Assembly: GCA_015060455.1 (NCBI GenBank)
Contig: SUYM01000005.1
Coordinates: forward strand, 1-64,000
DNA length: 64,000 nt
Source of the DNA: Bacteroidales bacterium
Lineage (GTDB): Bacteria; Bacteroidota; Bacteroidia; Bacteroidales; UBA932
Reading direction: 5' to 3'
In this document: piece after piece, positions 35,664-43,452 of the stretch
Numbering within the stretch: position 1 is the stretch's first letter
How the letters are laid out: each line of letters starts with the position of its first letter
Notes under the pieces: generated by a model
The model's input: only the letters and a program-made list of their open reading frames with translations
What the model was told of the DNA's origin: nothing
Database searches by the model: none
Position numbers and translations under genes: made by a program

Positions 35664-35791
35664 ATTTTCAATCAAGGACGTGCGAAAACACTTCTAATAT
35701 GTATGTGTCAATTGCTTAACACGACAAAGTTAGAAAAGTTTCCGAATACGGACAACACTCATTTGGAGCATTGAAACGCAAAGGTCGCTAA
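35664..35791 (-). promoter_or_regulatory. Conserved promoter block of the FISUMP 2 operon
   Basis: Matches 29958-30084 over about 127 nt. On the minus strand it has TTG (35753-35755), a 20-nt spacer and TAACTTTG (35725-35732). The neighbouring 35792-35990 has no recognisable gene. Confidence 0.65.
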
Positions 35792-35990
35792 TTTCACATC
35801 ACTTTGTACATTCAAAAATCATAAAAAAGAGAAAAATCCCACATAGATGACGGGGCATCTCCAACCGGCAGAAGACACACGCAAAAAAACTGGCGAATAA
35901 CTGCGTGTGTGCCCGGGCTGCATTTTCAAACATACGTTCTTCGGTGCCAAATGGCACTGTCTCCTGAACATGGGCCTAAATGTTAAATAT

Positions 35991-36137
35991 GCAATTTCAG
36001 CAAAAAACGTGGTGTTTTTCCTCGAAATTACTTTCGAAAATCGCTGTCTGAGACTATTCAGACAGCGATTTTTAAATTTATCCGTTTTCTTTTTCGGGAC
36101 ACGGATAAGTGTACGGAACTTTGCAGCGGAACATCAC
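35991..36137 (+). promoter_or_regulatory. Shared terminator-promoter module, copy 2
   Basis: It carries a perfect stem (AAAATCGCTGTCTGA with TCAGACAGCGATTTT) followed by TTAAATTT, then the invariant TTTATCCG...CGGATAAGT block, then TTTC-20 nt-GAACTTTG as a promoter-like pair and GCAGCGGAACATCAC. It precedes the full-length Rpn-like gene. Copies lie at 5809-5954 and 37445-37594. Confidence 0.7.
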
Positions 36138-36193
36138 ATCAGACCAAAGTCCAGGCTGTGATGAGAGAATTATTAACAATTAAAATTTCTGCT

Positions 36194-37186
36194 ATGAAGG
36201 AAAAAGAAAAAAGTGTTGATCTGCAGGAGACAAAACAGAAGTATGCGGAGTTGCTGTGCGATTTTATGTTCAAGCGTCTGTTCGGGTCCGAGGCCAACAA
36301 GGATGTGCTGATTGCGTTTCTGAACACAGTGCTTGAAGACGTGGAGATTGTGCACGTGGATTTTATTCCCACCGAACACATCGGATTTACCGAGGAGGAC
36401 AGGAAGGTGGTGTTTGACATCTCGTGCAGATGCAAGGACGGCTCGTCGTTCATAATCGAGATGCAGAAGGGCTATCAGAAGTATTTCCGAGAACGGGCAC
36501 TGTATTACACGACCTATCCAATCAATGAGCAGGGGCGTGAAGCTCATGATCTATACTTGAAACGAAAGGCCGCGGGCGAGGCAGGTCCAAGATTTGATTG
36601 GGACTATAACCTGAAACCTGTCACTGTGGTAGCCATCCTGAATTTCAGTTTCGCTCACTGCGGGGATTGGCCGCTGGAGCAGTTCCGCTCGTCCTACCGC
36701 CTGTACGAGGACTCCCGTTGCGAGGTCATGACAGATGCCCTGCGATTCGTATTCCTCGAACTGGGACGCTTCAACAAGCACCTGTGGGAGTTGGAAACGG
36801 TGACAGACAAGTGGATGTATCTGCTCAAACACATGCATGAGATGGATGAGATTCCGAAGAAATTTTCTGATCCGCTGTTCACGCGTTTGTTTTTACTGGC
36901 AGAAATTGATAACTTTACAGCCGAAGAGAAAAAGCAATACTACAAATCATTGGAAGATATGGGCGATTACCTCAACATAATCAATACTGCTGCGGAGATA
37001 GCCGAAAAGCGTGGTCATGCTGCCGGGCTGGCAGAAGGCATGAAGAAGGGCATGGAGAAAGGCATAGAGAAGGGTATGGAGAAAGAGCGCTATGCAAATG
37101 CCGCAAAGTTAAAGGAACTTGGAGTTGATATCTCTATCATCTCACAGGCGACAGGCTTGTCCACGGATGAAATCGCACTTTTGTAA
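36194..37186 (+). CDS. Rpn family / PD-(D/E)XK nuclease transposase-like protein
   Basis: About 330 residues of the Rpn (recombination-promoting nuclease) type. The nuclease core shows LCDFMFKRLFGSEANKDVL, FDISCRCKDGSSFIIEMQ (D and ExQ active-site residues) and YYTTYPINEQG. The C terminus has hexapeptide-like GMKKGMEKGIEKGMEKE repeats and a small helical end (ELGVDISIISQATGLSTDEI). I start at ATG 36194. Such proteins are multicopy in Bacteroidota genomes and promote DNA exchange in other bacteria; the role here is inferred. A deleted copy lies 0.5 kb downstream. Confidence 0.85.
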   Translation: MKEKEKSVDLQETKQKYAELLCDFMFKRLFGSEANKDVLIAFLNTVLEDVEIVHVDFIPTEHIGFTEEDRKVVFDISCRCKDGSSFIIEMQKGYQKYFRERALYYTTYPINEQGREAHDLYLKRKAAGEAGPRFDWDYNLKPVTVVAILNFSFAHCGDWPLEQFRSSYRLYEDSRCEVMTDALRFVFLELGRFNKHLWELETVTDKWMYLLKHMHEMDEIPKKFSDPLFTRLFLLAEIDNFTAEEKKQYYKSLEDMGDYLNIINTAAEIAEKRGHAAGLAEGMKKGMEKGIEKGMEKERYANAAKLKELGVDISIISQATGLSTDEIALL

Positions 37187-37271
37187 CGCAAATTTAGTGA
37201 ACTCACCGGTCCGCAACAGCGGGCCGGTTTTATTTTGCTCGCTGCCAACAGATGTATGCCTTGCTTGACAT

Positions 37272-37410
37272 CTCCATCCGCAATTTGCCCTGTTTTACGG
37301 ACGCGCACATCAAAACTGTATGCTCCATCCGTAATTTGCCCTGTTTTACGGATGCGCACATCAAAACTGTATGTTCCGTCCGCATTATGCTCTGTTTTAC
37401 GGACGCAACC
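37272..37410. repeat. 51-bp tandem repeat with internal hairpins
   Basis: Two units (37272-37322 and 37323-37373) differ at only a few bases, and a diverged third follows. Each unit contains ATCCGTAA...TTTACGGAT-type inverted arms. The 51-bp period keeps frames open, but no protein is convincing. It fills the gap between the two Rpn-like genes. It is not a CRISPR: there are too few units and no spacers. Confidence 0.75.
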
Positions 37411-37444
37411 GGTAAATTTCCGCCTGAGATCTGAATCTAAAATA

Positions 37445-37594
37445 TGCAATTTCAGCAAAAAATAGAGTGTTTTTTTTCGAAATTACTTCCGAAAATCGCT
37501 ATCTGAGGTGTTTCAGACAGCGATTTCTAAATTTATCCGTTTTCTTTTTCGGGACACGGATAAGTGTCCGGAACTTTGCAGCGGAACATCACAC
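37445..37594 (+). promoter_or_regulatory. Shared terminator-promoter module, copy 3
   Basis: Very similar to 35991-36137, including the TATCTGA...TCAGACA stem, the invariant TTTATCCG...CGGATAAGT block and GGAACTTTGCAGCGGAACAT. It precedes the truncated Rpn-like gene. The 50 nt between module and start codon are also alike in copies 2 and 3 (GAGAGAATTATTAACAAT). Confidence 0.7.
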
Positions 37595-37647
37595 CAGGTC
37601 GAACGACTGGTATGATGAGAGAATTATTAACAATTTAAATTTCTGCT

Positions 37648-37953
37648 ATGAAGGAAAATGAAGAAAGTGTTGACCCGCGGTTCACGCGTTTGTTTTTACT
37701 GGCAGAAATTGATAACTTTACAGCCGAAGAGAAAAAGCAATACTACAAATCATTGGAAGATATGGGCGATTACCTCAACATAATCAATACTGCTGCGGAG
37801 ATAGCCGAAAAGCGTGGTCATGCTGCCGGGCTGGCAGAAGGTATGAAGAAAGAACGCTATGCCACTGCGGCCAAGTTCAAGGAACTCGGTGTGGATATAG
37901 CAATCATTTCTCAGGCAACAGGTCTGACAGTTCAGGAAATTGAAGCAATGTAA
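37648..37953 (+). pseudogene. Internally deleted Rpn-like gene
   Basis: 101 codons: the first nine residues (MKENEESVD) match the full gene and then join directly to PRFTRLFLLAEIDNFTAEE, the C-terminal 90 residues. About 650 bp including the whole nuclease core are missing. The junction falls at a short TGATC sequence present on both sides in the full copy, consistent with microhomology deletion. The repeat GMKKGMEKG is also contracted. The remaining frame is open, so a small protein may still be made. Confidence 0.75.
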
Positions 37954-38043
37954 CCCTTACGAGGGTATGACACGCAAAATCTATATAAGTGCTCGTAATG
38001 CCGATGAGGTGTTACGAGCTCTTTTCATTTGACGCCATCAGTA

Positions 38044-38184
38044 TCAGTGACCCATGTTGCGGCGAAGAAAATCAAACACCCTCGCCTCCGGGGCGTCCTT
38101 CATGATGACAGTCTTGTCGCGGTCAAGAAGATAGAGGGGCGGGATGGCGCGGCGTTCCACGAGTTCATCATAAGATAAGAAATT
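38044..38184 (-). pseudogene. 3' remnant of a thioredoxin-like lipoprotein gene
   Basis: The minus-strand frame reads RRAIPPLYLLDRDKTVIMKD then APEARVFDFLRR and stops. It matches the C terminus of the complete protein at 50007-50969 (VRAIPSLYLLDRDKKVIMKD, APEGRLFEWLSS). Nothing of the upstream 270 residues is present; the fimbrial tip gene begins instead. It marks one edge of the fimbrial locus. Confidence 0.8.
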
Positions 38185-41100
38185 TTATTCCAGAACAATA
38201 TCTCCGGATAAAGAAGCCTCATAGAGGGCGTCAAGAGAGTCAAAGACCTTCTCATAGACGACGGTTTCGCCCGACGTTGTCCTTGCATACTGGATCTTCA
38301 CAGGGTCATTGAACCAGTTGTATGAGTATTCACTACGAAGGCGGATGTCCATATTCTGTCCGTCGGCGACCTGAGAAACTGTCACTGTGCCGATACGATT
38401 GAAGGTCTTCATTCTTTCCAGCACAACGAAAGCCTCCGCAGGAACATCAGACAGGGATCCGTTCCTGTACTTGAGCCTTCCTCTTATGGACTCGTTCTGG
38501 ATCCTGAATGTCTTATGATGGAATACTACATTCTCTTCCTGAGAACTGAGAGTTATCTCTCCGGCACTCACTATATCATTGACTATAAAAGGAATACGCT
38601 TTCTTTCTCCGCTCTGGTCCGCTCCTGCCTGATCCGAGACCAAGGCCGTTGATTCTCCATAAGCGCGTTCCACCTGCCTGTCTGCATCCACAGAATATAC
38701 AAATCGGCCCTTTATGGACGAGTGCTCCCTGATCTTCCCGGCCAGGTTTGCCGGCAAGGCCCCCAACCTGAGCATTGGCGCGTCTATATAGATATCGAAC
38801 GCAGTACCGAACGGGTCCACACTCTTGCCGTCAACTCCCTGGAAGCTAGTTACATCAAATGATATATATACCTGCTTGCCGGGAACATAAGACCAAGTCA
38901 GTTCGTCTGTCTGCTCGGGAGCCTCACCCGTGCCCACAGTACCGGCAGGACCGCTTGCATCATAATCTATCTGGGCGGCAAAGGCGAACGGATGATAATT
39001 ACCCAGTTCGAAAATGATCGAACGATACTGCTGACCGGAGCATGTTCCAGATCCGGTCACGGAAGGCTGACCGTCAGGGTTGGATGAAATGCGGATAACC
39101 TCTTCGCTGCGGGACGAATTGGTATGCATGTGGAAGGTCATTCCATAGTTTTCTTCGAAATACTCTCCCTGCTTGACGAAGCCATGGACACGACCGCCTG
39201 ATCCCCAGTTCGCCTGGTCAATCGGATAAAAAGAAAAGTCACACTCGTGCGGAGTCGTAGCATGGGAAAGATAGCGCGAATAGAAAAGGAACTCGTCAGA
39301 GTCTCCTATAGGAGTGTAGTTCACATATTTTGTCTCACCTCCGCTGACGATGGTCCCATCAGTATCTCCTGTGGCTGCATCATAGAGTTCGCCGACATGA
39401 GTGCGGAACTCCACGTGGGCGTTGATCTTCTGAGGAACAAGATAATAATAGATAGGGTCATCGGCAGGAAGAGTAGCAGAATAGGACTGAAGACCATGTA
39501 CAATGATAGACCTGTTCACTGCCTCCGAGGCAAATGTAAAATATTTTTCGAGCATATCGAAATGCTCTGCCTCCATCCTTATCAGGGACTGCCCTCCCGT
39601 CTGGGCCAGAATATTCTCAAGGTAAAGCCTCTGCTTTCCAGGAGCCGTGACAGTATATACATATTTATATCCCCAGTCATTCGGCTGTCCGTAGAAATTG
39701 TCGCCGGCATCCATCTCCAGCCTGAGCGGCAGCTCCTGGCCCGCTTCGTGACGCACATCAAGTATATTCGTGGATATCAACACCTCCAGCGGGAAGAGTT
39801 CCTGCGGACAATCCTCAGGAATAGTGAACATAAGGGTAAGATGCTCTCCTGTTTCGTGACCATAGACCTGTGTCGAAGCCCATGCAGGTGTAAAGGACTG
39901 CTTCTTGATGGTCGTGACCTTTATCTTCCTGTACAAACGCCCTGTCTTGATGAGAAGAGTTCCCTCGCGCTTTGAAAAATTGCCCATAGAATGGAGGGTC
40001 AGCGTCAATGTTCCGCGCCCTGTCGAAGGATCGAAATCGTGAATGAAGCCATTGTAAGCCACATTATTGCCGTCCATCCATGTCACCTGAGGTTTCTCCC
40101 CGGCAGTAAGTGCCTGCCCGTCAACCCTCTCCAAAGTATAATACACCGAATAGAGGTTAGGGGAAATGAACTCGCTTTCATCGACCACAACCGCCGCCTT
40201 GTCAACAGAAAGGATATGGTCCAGACCATGGATCTGGGTCACATGGTCCTCAACGGTAATCCACACATTGTTGGTCGCAGCCGCAGTCATGGCCTGCCCG
40301 AAAGTAGGTTGACCGTATGAAAGTTTGTCGGAAATGACCACCTTGTAGTGATGGTTCCTCAAAAGCATAAGCTGATCGCCCTCTGAGTCCATGAGCACCA
40401 CACGGTAGTACAGCGAAGGACCGCCGGCGTAAGAGCCCTTCATTATGACATTGACAGGGTCCTCGATGGTGTTCCTTGTTTCAAACACATATTCCTCGAG
40501 ATTTCCACGAACATCCTGGAAATCACCGAGTTTGACGTCGTTCTCCGGAATGGTCACAAATGGGTCAGCGGAAGTCGGAGCGACAAACTCTCCCGACGAA
40601 TTATTATAAGGAGCGACCGTTCCGAAGGCACTCGTATTTGTGACTACAAACCCCTCCATTTCAAACGGGATACCCTCCTTTACTGTCACTGTTACCTTCG
40701 CCTGATTGCGAAGAAGCCATACCGGCTCGCCGCTCTGCTGCAAGGCCTTCAGTTCGTCCACCGTCATCCTCGCCCAATAGATCATTCGTCCCGCCGAGGC
40801 TTCCAGACCAGACATCACCTCATACTCGGACTTGTTTCTGAATGCACTTTCGTCAAAGTCCATAAGAAGTTGATTTCCAACTATATGAACCGTCTTTGTG
40901 TGGTCAGGAACAGTAGCCTTGAACGTACCGGACAGGGATGGATTGGAACCATCCGGAGTGTGTGAGTTGCCTGACAAGGTGGTCGTCGTTATGAACAGGC
41001 CATATTCGTCAAAACAATAAAGAATAATATGCTGAATGCCGCCGCCGTCAGGATCCACTGCTTTTGTCGCCACTTCTGCCATATCGGAAATCTGCACCCG

Positions 41101-41208
41101 GAAGGCCAGTTCAAAAGCATCTCCGTCCGAAGGCACTGCCAGATCCTCCCTCTGACAAGATACCGCCAGAAGAAGAACTGCAAACATATATGTCAGTATC
41201 TTTCTCAT
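38185..41208 (-). CDS. Large fimbrial-operon lipoprotein (putative tip/accessory protein)
   Basis: 1007 residues with a lipoprotein signal (MFAVLLLAVSCQRED). The first 350 residues look like Mfa-type beta-sandwich domains (IQHIILYCFDEYGLF; TKTVHIVGNQLL), and long beta-rich regions follow without recognised enzymatic motifs. It is the last gene of the operon, where P. gingivalis-like systems place tip components. Its start overlaps the upstream stop by 4 nt (ATGA). Host or bacterial ligand binding is plausible but not shown. Confidence 0.65.
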   Translation of the reverse strand: MRKILTYMFAVLLLAVSCQREDLAVPSDGDAFELAFRVQISDMAEVATKAVDPDGGGIQHIILYCFDEYGLFITTTTLSGNSHTPDGSNPSLSGTFKATVPDHTKTVHIVGNQLLMDFDESAFRNKSEYEVMSGLEASAGRMIYWARMTVDELKALQQSGEPVWLLRNQAKVTVTVKEGIPFEMEGFVVTNTSAFGTVAPYNNSSGEFVAPTSADPFVTIPENDVKLGDFQDVRGNLEEYVFETRNTIEDPVNVIMKGSYAGGPSLYYRVVLMDSEGDQLMLLRNHHYKVVISDKLSYGQPTFGQAMTAAATNNVWITVEDHVTQIHGLDHILSVDKAAVVVDESEFISPNLYSVYYTLERVDGQALTAGEKPQVTWMDGNNVAYNGFIHDFDPSTGRGTLTLTLHSMGNFSKREGTLLIKTGRLYRKIKVTTIKKQSFTPAWASTQVYGHETGEHLTLMFTIPEDCPQELFPLEVLISTNILDVRHEAGQELPLRLEMDAGDNFYGQPNDWGYKYVYTVTAPGKQRLYLENILAQTGGQSLIRMEAEHFDMLEKYFTFASEAVNRSIIVHGLQSYSATLPADDPIYYYLVPQKINAHVEFRTHVGELYDAATGDTDGTIVSGGETKYVNYTPIGDSDEFLFYSRYLSHATTPHECDFSFYPIDQANWGSGGRVHGFVKQGEYFEENYGMTFHMHTNSSRSEEVIRISSNPDGQPSVTGSGTCSGQQYRSIIFELGNYHPFAFAAQIDYDASGPAGTVGTGEAPEQTDELTWSYVPGKQVYISFDVTSFQGVDGKSVDPFGTAFDIYIDAPMLRLGALPANLAGKIREHSSIKGRFVYSVDADRQVERAYGESTALVSDQAGADQSGERKRIPFIVNDIVSAGEITLSSQEENVVFHHKTFRIQNESIRGRLKYRNGSLSDVPAEAFVVLERMKTFNRIGTVTVSQVADGQNMDIRLRSEYSYNWFNDPVKIQYARTTSGETVVYEKVFDSLDALYEASLSGDIVLE

Positions 41209-43451
41209 TTGAATGCATTTCTAATACAGCGCACAGCGCTCTGAGTTCCATTAGAGGATGACGACTGAGGATTCGCCACCTCTCCTGTCGCGCTCCAGTA
41301 TTTCTGTCCGGCCAAGACCTCATCCATAGCGGCATTTTCCGCATACTGGAAACGGATGATGATATTTATTTCCGCCTCGGTAGGCAGTCGCCAATCCTTG
41401 AGATGGACTACAGTGCCGGAGTTATCCTTGTAGGTCTCCACATAGTTGGCACAGTGGCTTGCCGCCTGCTCCATAGATGTCGGCGAGTATGTCGCTCCCA
41501 ACTGGGAGGCAATCATGAACGACGGGCTCACAAGCATTCTGTTATCTTCTCCCGAGTCCGTCCATCCCCTGCTGTCCATCTTCGGAATGCCCACGGAATA
41601 GGAACTTGAAGAGGAAGCAAGTTTGATGTGATACATTCGACCGTTGTCCAGACCTCCGACCTGAGTATTATCATTTAACGTTATTGTCTGATTCCACAAC
41701 CAGCCGGACTGCACCCATCTGTAGTAATATATACTCGAGGTACCGTCATTATTCTGTTTGGCAACTTTTGAGGAGAACAGATATGTGGAATTGCTTCCTC
41801 CTGACTGAGCATAAGTCCTCCACGAAAGCGAGGACTGATTCCAGCCGCCCACCGCCACATATCTATTGTTGTCATAAGTCTCATACGTGGTGTTCCCGAA
41901 GTCCTCGCGGTATGAATAAAATCCCTGGATGTTGGTGATATATTCGAGAGGATATTGAATCACAGTAAAATACTGATCCTCAGACTCTCCGTTGGACACC
42001 TTCACTTCTATATATCTCGGAGCATTATTTGTCGGAAACGGACTTTCAACCCGTATGTTTCCGGAGAGCCCCGTCGGTGCGGTAACTTTGATATCGTCTG
42101 AGACAATGCTTATCTTTACTCCGAACTTGTCATAATAATACACGGAACTCACAGACACGGACACATCGGCAGAGGAAGTGAAACCCACCATCTCATTCAC
42201 AGACGAGTTGTGCATAGATGTTTCTTTTGTGCTCAGCGTCAAGTATTTAGGCCTATCTGTCTGACTGATGTCAATTTCTTCCATATTCCAGCCCAGATTG
42301 CCGTCAGAGTAATTAAGGACCTCATATTTTATATCCGGAACCACCACAGGCTCCATTACGGTGGTTGCACCTGCGTAATTTACTTCCACATTGACCTTAT
42401 AGAGACTGTTTCGGGTAAATTTTTCTCCTTTTGTCAGCGGGATTTTGTACCAGCTGTTCGGATGAGCCTTATAACTTACCTTGTCTCCATCCTGAGATAG
42501 CGAGATCAGCGGCAGATTGACCACAGCGCATGGCTCAAACTCGAAAAGTCCCTTTCCTTCCCAGCTATGCTCATATACATAAGTCGTTATGGTTACCACA
42601 TCCGCCTGAGTATCAGGACCTTTAAGGCTGGTAATATCGGTAGAAAAAGAGGCAGGAGACCATGAGAAATGGGCGTTATTTGTCTTGGTTGTTGTCCTCA
42701 GACGGTCAGTTTCTGTTTCTTCCGGCTTATAATAGCCCGGAAGAATATATGTCTTGAAAGGAAGATTGCGGACATAGTAAAGTCCGTGTTCTGTATCATC
42801 AAAAAGTCCGGGAGTGTCCAGGTCCGCTCCTTCAGTAAATTCAATCCTGTCACCTTCCTTTATGCTTATGACAACCTTTGCTGCCGCCCGTACCAGTTCG
42901 GCCTCAAGCACTATATCCTTGTCCGGATCGGCGCTGCTGAGCGCCACAAGGGACTCTGCTCCAACACTCGCAAGCGCGTCCATAAGGAAGGTCTCGGGAG
43001 CCACCGACAGATTCAGGCCGGACAGATGAAGATTCGGTGTCTCCTGTATCATGTTTCCAAGGGTGGCAACATTGTTTACTGCGCTCGCGTCAAACTCCGC
43101 ATTGGCAAGCAGATAGACCTTGTATTTCGGATGGCCGACAACATTGCCTGCAGCGTCTTTTTCTGCAAAATACTTCGTGCCTACCGAAAGCGTATGAGTG
43201 CCTTCCGAGACAGACACAGACGTCCTTTCATGATAGCAAAGCGAGTTGTCCTCGCGGAACACGAATATATCCAGATGGTCAACTCTGGACTCATATTCTG
43301 TATCTGCGGCCAGAGCCTTTGTCCGTCCGCAAGAGAAGTCGATGACTATACCCCTGTCCGCGCATGGCACAAACGGTTCCTCCATCCTCTCACAGCAAGA
43401 GGACAGCAGCACCAACGCCACGCAAAGGAATATGTTAATTGTTCTTCTCAA
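41205..43451 (-). CDS. Fimbrial lipoprotein with C-terminal lectin-like (DUF1566/FISUMP-type) domain
   Basis: 748 residues. The start is a TTG (43451) just after the upstream stop; it is needed to supply the signal peptide MRRTINIFLCVALVLLSSC. The N-terminal part is fimbrillin-like (VDHLDIFVFREDNSLCYHE; YKVYLLANAEFDA). The last 100 residues have HCANYVETY, LKDWRLPTEAEINIIIRFQ, QKYWSATGE and QSAVRCIRN, the layout of DUF1566/FISUMP lectin-like domains. This suggests a pilus tip adhesin. Unlike the FISUMP pair at 28-34 kb there is no second copy to test for hypervariation. Confidence 0.7.
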   Translation of the reverse strand: MRRTINIFLCVALVLLSSCCERMEEPFVPCADRGIVIDFSCGRTKALAADTEYESRVDHLDIFVFREDNSLCYHERTSVSVSEGTHTLSVGTKYFAEKDAAGNVVGHPKYKVYLLANAEFDASAVNNVATLGNMIQETPNLHLSGLNLSVAPETFLMDALASVGAESLVALSSADPDKDIVLEAELVRAAAKVVISIKEGDRIEFTEGADLDTPGLFDDTEHGLYYVRNLPFKTYILPGYYKPEETETDRLRTTTKTNNAHFSWSPASFSTDITSLKGPDTQADVVTITTYVYEHSWEGKGLFEFEPCAVVNLPLISLSQDGDKVSYKAHPNSWYKIPLTKGEKFTRNSLYKVNVEVNYAGATTVMEPVVVPDIKYEVLNYSDGNLGWNMEEIDISQTDRPKYLTLSTKETSMHNSSVNEMVGFTSSADVSVSVSSVYYYDKFGVKISIVSDDIKVTAPTGLSGNIRVESPFPTNNAPRYIEVKVSNGESEDQYFTVIQYPLEYITNIQGFYSYREDFGNTTYETYDNNRYVAVGGWNQSSLSWRTYAQSGGSNSTYLFSSKVAKQNNDGTSSIYYYRWVQSGWLWNQTITLNDNTQVGGLDNGRMYHIKLASSSSSYSVGIPKMDSRGWTDSGEDNRMLVSPSFMIASQLGATYSPTSMEQAASHCANYVETYKDNSGTVVHLKDWRLPTEAEINIIIRFQYAENAAMDEVLAGQKYWSATGEVANPQSSSSNGTQSAVRCIRNAFK

Positions 43452-43452
43452 T

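Noticed and set aside
28528..36000. A DGR reverse transcriptase or accessory (Avd) gene near the FISUMP genes
   Set aside because: No frame in the window shows reverse transcriptase motifs, and the HEPN-like protein does not look like Avd. The DGR claim rests only on the variable regions and hairpin.
37272..37410. CRISPR array
   Set aside because: Only two and a half units in direct contact, no unique spacers and no cas genes.
36000..37960. Composite transposon formed by the two Rpn genes
   Set aside because: The copies are in direct order and one lacks its core; no target-site duplication or inverted ends are visible.
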